A stretch of 54,145 nt of DNA. It comes from CAYJMQ01 sp964371555 (GTDB taxonomy: Bacteria > Bdellovibrionota > JACOXK01 > 2-02-FULL-40-11). How positions within the stretch are numbered: the stretch's first letter is position 1; each line of letters opens with the position of its first letter. Of the stretch, positions 49,783 through 54,145 are shown in pieces. The position numbers and the translations under genes were made by a program. Under the pieces are notes generated by a model that made no database searches, had not been told where the DNA came from, and saw only the letters and a list, made by a program, of their open reading frames with translations. Location: NCBI GenBank assembly GCA_964371555.1, contig CAYJMQ010000009.1, positions 1-54,145 on the forward strand, in the 5' to 3' direction.

Positions 49783-52233
49783 ATGAACGCTCGATCTAAA
49801 TTTGTTTTTCACGTCATTCTTTCTCTTGCCGTTTTCTCATCAGGTCTTGCGGCACTTGTTTATGAAGTTGTCTTTATGCGAAAGCTTACCCTCGTTTTTG
49901 GGACAACCGTTTATTCAGTGAGCTGCGTGCTTGCGTCGTTCATGGCTGGGCTTTCCCTCGGGAGCTGGCTTTTGGGTAGATATGTCGGCAAGTTTAAAAA
50001 TCTGCTGCAATGGTATGGTTTCATAGAATTTGGGATCGGGGGATCTGCCTATCTGATTTCAATTCTCATTCCAAAAATTGAACTTCTCTATCCAATCCTC
50101 TTTTCATCCGTCACCCAGCGCCCGCTTTTTTTTACATTCATTCAATTCATATTCTGTTTTCTACTGCTTTTGCCTCCCACAGTTTTGATGGGGGCAACTT
50201 TTCCTCTTGTGACGCATCTTTTGGTTTCTGATGAGAGAGAATTAGGCCGAAAGGTTGGGGCCTTTTATGCGATCAATACGTTCGGCGGAGCGATCGGCGC
50301 GCTGCTTGCTTCCTACCTCCTCATTCCATTGCTTGGGGTCTCTGGAACAATCGAGGCCGCCGTGATGATCAATGGTGTTATCGGCGCCATCATGCTGATT
50401 CTTTCTTCTGCCACTGCAAACATTGCCCCTTATTCCCCTTGTCCCCAAAATCTTGCCAAATCGCAAGTCCCCCTTTTGTCCCCCCTTTTAAAAAAAGGGG
50501 TGATGGCGAGCTTTGCCTTGTCTGGATTTTTCGCCCTGGCTTATGAGGTGCTTTGGACGCGGGTTTTAACGGCCGTGATCGGCCATTCGGTTTATGCCTT
50601 CAGCATCATATTATCTTCCTTTCTTCTGGGGATTGTTCTTGGCAGCAGCTGGATATCCCGAAAAATGGATTCCCAAAAAACCAATCGAAATCTTTTTCAG
50701 ATGCTTGTCTTCTTTCATCTTCTTTTGGCCTCTTTTGTTCTTTTGACAATCCCATTTTTTGACGGTCTCCCTTTTCTTTTTAAGCATCTCCATCGATGGT
50801 TCTCCCAACACTTTGGGTGGTTTCAGCTCGCGCAGTTTTTTCTCTGTTTTTTTGTGATTTTTGTGCCGACATTTTTCTTTGGCGCCATATTCCCGCTCGT
50901 CAATCGGCTGCTGTTTGATAATTCCAGCCAGCCCGTTGGAGCGGCAGTTGGGAAGCTCTATGCTCTTAACACGATGGGCGCCATTGCCGGATCTTTGGTT
51001 TCGGGTTTTGTTTTTATTCCACTATTTGGAGGCATTCAGCTGGCGCTTCGTGCGATTGCGTCCGCGCATTTTCTGATGGGGGCCATATTGATCTGGATTT
51101 TGCCAACCCTTTCTTTTTCAAAAAAAGCTGTCATCGCGATTTGTTTTTCTGGAGTTCTTTTTTTGACAGCTTTTTTCGAAAAGGCTTGGGATCCGGCGCT
51201 TCTCTACAGCGGTATGTATCTCTATGCTCCAAAATATTCAGATAACCTGAACGATTTTAAAAAAGGGTTGCGACAGGGGAAGATTTTATTTCATAAGGAA
51301 GGGATTCATGCCACCGTTACTGTCAAGGACTTTCATAAAGATTGGCTGGTGCTTTTTATTAATGGTAAAGGGGATGCCTCTTCGCGGGAATGGCCGGAGA
51401 GTGATTTTGCGTCGCAGTGTCTTTTGGCGCATGTCCCAAGTCTGCTTCACCCGAATCCACGGAGCGTGGCCGTTATTGGATTGGGGAGCGGGGCAACGGT
51501 CGGCGCCGCCTTGAGCTATCCCCTGCAAGAGATCGATGTCATCGAAATATCGCCTGAAGTGATTGAGGCGTCCCGGCTCTTCTCGCGCGCCAACGATCAT
51601 GCGCTCGATGATCTGCGAGTGCGTCTGATTGTCCAGGATGCGAGGCAATATCTTTTGGCAACACAAAAACGCTATGATCTCATTCTTTCAGAGCCTTCAA
51701 ATCCGTGGATTACCGGGATTTCAAATCTTTTCACGAAAGATCATTATGAGATTCTTAAAACAAGACTTGAGCCGGGTGGAATCGTCGCGCAATGGTTCCA
51801 TTATTATTCCATGAATGAAACCGATTTTAAGATTGCGCTGAAAACCTTTTCATCTGTTTTTCGATATGTCACCCTTTGGGATGTTCATTATGCATCCCGA
51901 TTCGCCATTGGTGATATCATTCTCATCGGATCAGAGACTCCGCTGAGGCCTTCACGGCAGGAGATTGAAAAGAGAATGAAAAGCCCCCGAATCCATGCCG
52001 CTCTTTCAAGAATTGGCCGGGGAGATTTTCATCGCCTGATCGATCTTTATATGATGGATGAAATCGATCTTCATGACTATACGAGAGGGATGCCATTGAA
52101 CACAGATGATTTTCCGATGATTGAATTCTCAGCTCCGAAGAGTCTTGTGTTGGATTCTGAAAACAAATATCGAATTCGAAACGGATTTGAATTGTATAAA
52201 TTTTCTAAGCGTTTCGGCTCTTTTGATCGATGA
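49783..52233 (+). CDS. Membrane-fused spermidine-synthase-like protein
   Basis: This is 816 residues. Residues 1-490 are membrane helices arranged as two related halves. SGLAALVYEVVFMRKLTLVF and SGFFALAYEVLWTRVLTAVI start halves 1 and 2, and each is followed by a GLSLGSWL/GIVLGSSW motif. Residues about 540-760 are a spermidine-synthase-type Rossmann domain: VAVIGLGSGATVGAAL, DVIEISPEVIEAS, VQDARQYLLATQKRYDLILS and EPSNPWITGISNLFT. Such fusions are common in deltaproteobacteria, but their product is mostly unknown. A linker near residues 208-240 carries a hairpin repeat. The 3' end overlaps a convergent gene by 29 bp. Confidence 0.85.
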   Translation: MNARSKFVFHVILSLAVFSSGLAALVYEVVFMRKLTLVFGTTVYSVSCVLASFMAGLSLGSWLLGRYVGKFKNLLQWYGFIEFGIGGSAYLISILIPKIELLYPILFSSVTQRPLFFTFIQFIFCFLLLLPPTVLMGATFPLVTHLLVSDERELGRKVGAFYAINTFGGAIGALLASYLLIPLLGVSGTIEAAVMINGVIGAIMLILSSATANIAPYSPCPQNLAKSQVPLLSPLLKKGVMASFALSGFFALAYEVLWTRVLTAVIGHSVYAFSIILSSFLLGIVLGSSWISRKMDSQKTNRNLFQMLVFFHLLLASFVLLTIPFFDGLPFLFKHLHRWFSQHFGWFQLAQFFLCFFVIFVPTFFFGAIFPLVNRLLFDNSSQPVGAAVGKLYALNTMGAIAGSLVSGFVFIPLFGGIQLALRAIASAHFLMGAILIWILPTLSFSKKAVIAICFSGVLFLTAFFEKAWDPALLYSGMYLYAPKYSDNLNDFKKGLRQGKILFHKEGIHATVTVKDFHKDWLVLFINGKGDASSREWPESDFASQCLLAHVPSLLHPNPRSVAVIGLGSGATVGAALSYPLQEIDVIEISPEVIEASRLFSRANDHALDDLRVRLIVQDARQYLLATQKRYDLILSEPSNPWITGISNLFTKDHYEILKTRLEPGGIVAQWFHYYSMNETDFKIALKTFSSVFRYVTLWDVHYASRFAIGDIILIGSETPLRPSRQEIEKRMKSPRIHAALSRIGRGDFHRLIDLYMMDEIDLHDYTRGMPLNTDDFPMIEFSAPKSLVLDSENKYRIRNGFELYKFSKRFGSFDR
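50462..50500. repeat. Hairpin repeat inside the linker of the spermidine-synthase-like gene
   Basis: cgcaagtcccccttttgtcc is followed by CCCCTTTT-aaa-AAAAGGGG (50482-50500), encoding SQVPLLSPLLKKG between the two membrane halves. C-tract/A-tract palindromes of this kind are a typical dispersed intergenic repeat. Here one is read in frame. Confidence 0.55.
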
Positions 52234-52732
52234 CCCAGAGATTCAGGCCATTGATAACGAAATGAAGTGTCATGGGCGCTAATAAATTCCCCGCATAGAG
52301 GTAGAGCCCTCCCAGAACAAATCCCATAACGCATGCTGCGATCGTCCAGGGGATCATTGTTTTTTGAACGGGAAAGTGAACGAGGCCGAACAAGAGGCTT
52401 GCGGCAATATATCCAAATTGATTCTGAACAGCGCCGCGGAAAAAAATCTCTTCACCGATGGCGCTAAAAAAAGAAATGGCAAGGATTGTCGGAAGTGACA
52501 TCGGTGTCAGGATCTCCTGAAAAAGGTGTTCAAGTTTTTGCGCCCATTCAAATTTTTGCGTAACCATATTTGAGAGCGCGAAGACGAGAAAACCGATGCA
52601 GATTGCAAAAAGAATTCCCCGGGTTCCAATAAACCGAACATCCAGATTCCCCCACCTGATCCAGAGGATGCCGGTCAGAGAAAGAGCCATGTAGAAGAGA
52701 ACAAGCTTATAAATTTTTTTGAAATTCAGCAT
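52205..52732 (-). CDS. CPBP-family intramembrane metalloprotease
   Basis: This 175-residue membrane protein has the Abi/CPBP motifs: EE-x3-R in AIGEEIFFRGAVQNQF, a His in LLFGLVHFPVQ and a final His in LAPMTLHFVINGLNL. There are about six membrane helices. Family members process prenylated or other membrane proteins and some take part in bacteriocin immunity. The role here is unknown. It overlaps the previous gene's 3' end convergently and the next minus-strand gene by 26 bp. Confidence 0.85.
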   Translation of the reverse strand: MLNFKKIYKLVLFYMALSLTGILWIRWGNLDVRFIGTRGILFAICIGFLVFALSNMVTQKFEWAQKLEHLFQEILTPMSLPTILAISFFSAIGEEIFFRGAVQNQFGYIAASLLFGLVHFPVQKTMIPWTIAACVMGFVLGGLYLYAGNLLAPMTLHFVINGLNLWVIDQKSRNA

Positions 52733-53075
52733 GAATCGCCTGCTTTAATCTTTCTTCTTTGTCCAGGGAAGGGGCTGACCATCGCCACTGCGATTTTAAC
52801 GAAGGACGGATCTGATTTTGGATTTCAATAATGATTTCCGGGATGATTCCAACGGTAATAAAAAAACGATAGCGCGAATGCTTTCCTTCCGGAATCCAAT
52901 CCGATTCAATAAACTGATCTTTTTGAGACAGATCCCGGATCGGATATTCAAGCGCCACCCGATACGCCGCCGCCCAGAGCCGGTTTTGTGCTGTTTCAGA
53001 AGGCTCCTTTGGCGCCAAGGCGGCAGGCTGCGTAGCGCAAGAGATGGTAAAAAGGAGAAGAAAAATATATCTCAT
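52707..53075 (-). CDS. Small putative lipoprotein
   Basis: This is 122 residues from the ATG at 53075. The longer frame to 53129 would delay the signal peptide. A short signal (RYIFLLLFTISC) ends in a lipobox with lipid-accepting Cys, followed by ATQPAALAPKEPSE. The mature domain (RLWAAAYRVALEYPIRDLSQ, YRFFITVGIIPEIIIEIQNQ) is unrecognised. It shares an overlapping end with the CPBP gene and may be in the same transcript. Confidence 0.6.
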   Translation of the reverse strand: MRYIFLLLFTISCATQPAALAPKEPSETAQNRLWAAAYRVALEYPIRDLSQKDQFIESDWIPEGKHSRYRFFITVGIIPEIIIEIQNQIRPSLKSQWRWSAPSLDKEERLKQAIHAEFQKNL

Positions 53076-53184
53076 AAGGGAATATGCTATCACTAAGTTT
53101 ATTGAAGAATCAATATGGGGAGATTCCATAGAACGGTCCCCAAAAGAACAACGACTCCCTTTTTTCAGTTATTTCAATTCAGGC

Positions 53185-53634
53185 TTAATAACCGTTATAA
53201 TCTAAAAAGAATCTGACATAAGTATCAGAAACAGCGGGATGAATTTCCCTAAGATCAGACTGCAGGGTCGCCGCTGTGTCTTTTTCGGTGATCTCAATCT
53301 TGAGATTTTTAGCCTTAAGATTTTGAATCAACTGATTTTGATCATGAAAAATAACAGCAATTTCTTCTTCTGGATAACCATTATTCAAAAGATCCTGTCG
53401 TGAAACAGAGCCCTGTTCATTTTTTTCTTCGAGAAGACAGAACGGAAAAAAGGTAAAGCAGAGGATCATTTGTGCTGTCTCTTGAAAGTCACTGCGCGGT
53501 TCTTCCATAAAAAAGATCGTGCCATTGATGGCTACAGTAGCTTCCACTTTTTTCCCGTATAAGGGTTGCATAATCATGAAGCTCACGATGAGAGCCATGA
53601 CAAGAAATTTTGATTTTTCACCTTTAGTTTTCAT
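53185..53634 (-). CDS. Secreted protein of unknown function
   Basis: This 149-residue protein has a signal peptide (SKFLVMALIVSFMIMQPLYG). The mature part contains TVAINGTIFFMEEPRSDF, a hydrophobic Cys-containing stretch FFPFCLLEE and an acidic C-terminal half. A ribosome site (aaaggagg) lies well placed before the ATG, and a TTGCGT-16-TATGTA promoter-like pair lies about 50 nt upstream. No family is recognised. Confidence 0.6.
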   Translation of the reverse strand: MKTKGEKSKFLVMALIVSFMIMQPLYGKKVEATVAINGTIFFMEEPRSDFQETAQMILCFTFFPFCLLEEKNEQGSVSRQDLLNNGYPEEEIAVIFHDQNQLIQNLKAKNLKIEITEKDTAATLQSDLREIHPAVSDTYVRFFLDYNGY

Positions 53635-53957
53635 TTTCTTTGCCTCCTTTAGGTTAATTCAGATCGTCCTTATACATACCAGCCATAAAAAGAAACGCAA
53701 GCGAATGGTGGATTAGGAATTTGCGATGAGTGATTTTAGGAGGGGAGGTCGTCCAAGAATGACGATTTTTTGAGCGATGTTTTTTTGGGTTTTGCTTTTT
53801 TTCTGGCCTTCCCAATTAAAAATCTTTTATTTTTTTCATTTTTAGCTGATCTTAAATTGTCATCCCGGAGAAAGCTGGGATTCACTCCTTAAATATTTTT
53901 CACTTTTTTTCATATTTTTCACTTTTTTCTTGACAAGGTTTTTGTGAATTTCTGGTT

Positions 53958-54145
53958 TTACCGACGAGAAGTAGCTGAAATACCTCTGAAACGTTCATAG
54001 ACATCATTAGGAGGTTGCCTGTTTTTAGGCAAGAGAAACTGGCCGACATCTCTAAAAATGTCAGCCCGTTTCTCTTGCCATCTGGTCAACCAGAATCTGC
54101 ACAAAATCATACCACCACTGGTGAAAGTTCCCGAGGTTTCACTGG
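53958..54145 (-). pseudogene. Possible decayed gene fragment at the window edge
   Basis: On the minus strand one frame, open from the edge, ends at TAA 53958-53960 and reads DIFRDVGQFLLPKNRQPPND then VYERFRGISATSRR. A neighbouring frame just upstream reads NLGNFHQWWYDFVQILVDQM then ARETG before a stop. Together they look like one coding sequence broken by a frameshift near 54065. I recognise no family. The inverted repeats in the same DNA make this uncertain. Confidence 0.25.
54015..54079. repeat. Nested inverted repeats near the right edge
   Basis: The outer arms GGCAAGAGAAAC (54028-54039) and GTTTCTCTTGCC (54068-54079) are perfect, with inner GACAT (54045-54049) and ATGTC (54058-54062). 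A smaller hairpin TTGCCT-gttttt-AGGCAA (54015-54032) shares GGCAA with the left outer arm, so the two folds exclude each other. It may be an element end, a structured RNA or coincidence. Confidence 0.5.

Larger units (their letters stand above)
53635..54145. other. Gene-poor right end with short repeats
   Basis: No confident gene is seen. It contains the promoter zone of the preceding gene and a hairpin repeat ATCCCggagaaagctGGGAT (about 53873-53892). Next is an imperfect tandem repeat of atatttttcactttttt (53893-53928) followed at once by TTGACA (53930-53935). The nested inverted repeats at 54015-54079 are listed separately. A minus-strand frame open to the window edge is described as a possible fragment. 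Confidence 0.5.

Overview
The window looks like a chromosomal contig from a Gram-negative bacterium. It carries LptD and an LptE-like lipoprotein, LepB, several lipoprotein and Sec signal peptides, and a protein with an outer-membrane-type C-terminus. Base composition is moderate, and gene order and content (DUF1015, carA-unknown-carB, lptD next to folC) recall deltaproteobacteria or neighbouring uncultured phyla. No 16S rRNA is present, so the lineage is an inference. Genes are tightly packed, with many ATGA or GTGA stop/start overlaps.

Positions 1-5.6 kb form an AT-rich accessory stretch that is largely a graveyard. It holds a HigB/RelE-type toxin with an in-frame amber codon beside an intact HigA-type antitoxin, a stub of a nucleoside-phosphorylase-like gene, two overlapping genes of an unknown family, and a methyltransferase with a Cys-rich tail. 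Next come a large secreted protein, a BrnT-type toxin with a frameshift beside an intact BrnA/CopG-type antitoxin, and a remnant resembling the N-terminus of an IS110 transposase. Dispersed repeats lie between these genes.

Positions 5.6-12.8 kb hold lipA-pdhA-pdhB-pdhC-lpdA-lipB-aroE. This is a complete 2-oxoacid (probably pyruvate) dehydrogenase complex together with both enzymes that make and attach its lipoyl cofactor. A periplasmic protein and a rhodanese follow. A 157-residue gene of the same unknown family as at 1.1-1.7 kb then sits between two identical 87-bp direct repeats in front of dcd.

Positions 14.7-22 kb run dcd-folC-lptD-pabA/trpG-amidohydrolase-queG. A convergent nadB follows, with tRNA-Thr(CGU) directly upstream of it. 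Positions 23.9-31.9 kb run alr-purH-TPR protein-purD-purE-tsaC-DUF1015. Positions 31.9-35.4 kb hold a secreted protein, a DciA-like protein, rpoZ, lptE, holA and rpsT. An intact VapBC-type module with promoter and operator lies at 35.5-36.2 kb.

On the minus strand from 47.0 down to 36.2 kb lies a long operon: RHH regulator, lepA, lepB, pyrB, pyrC, carA, an unknown gene, carB, lipoprotein. This covers the first steps of pyrimidine synthesis. carB has no usual start codon but an AUA at ideal spacing from a strong Shine-Dalgarno sequence. It also carries an in-frame 72-nt palindromic insertion.

Positions 47-52.2 kb hold a small membrane protein, an aspartokinase lacking ACT domains, an aldehyde dehydrogenase and a membrane-fused spermidine-synthase-like protein. 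The right edge has a CPBP protease, a lipoprotein, a secreted protein and a gene-poor end with nested inverted repeats.

The features that most merit follow-up are the unknown small-protein family with its repeat-flanked copy, the asymmetric decay of toxins beside intact antitoxins, the AUA start of carB, and short palindromic or tandem elements inserted in frame into conserved enzymes.
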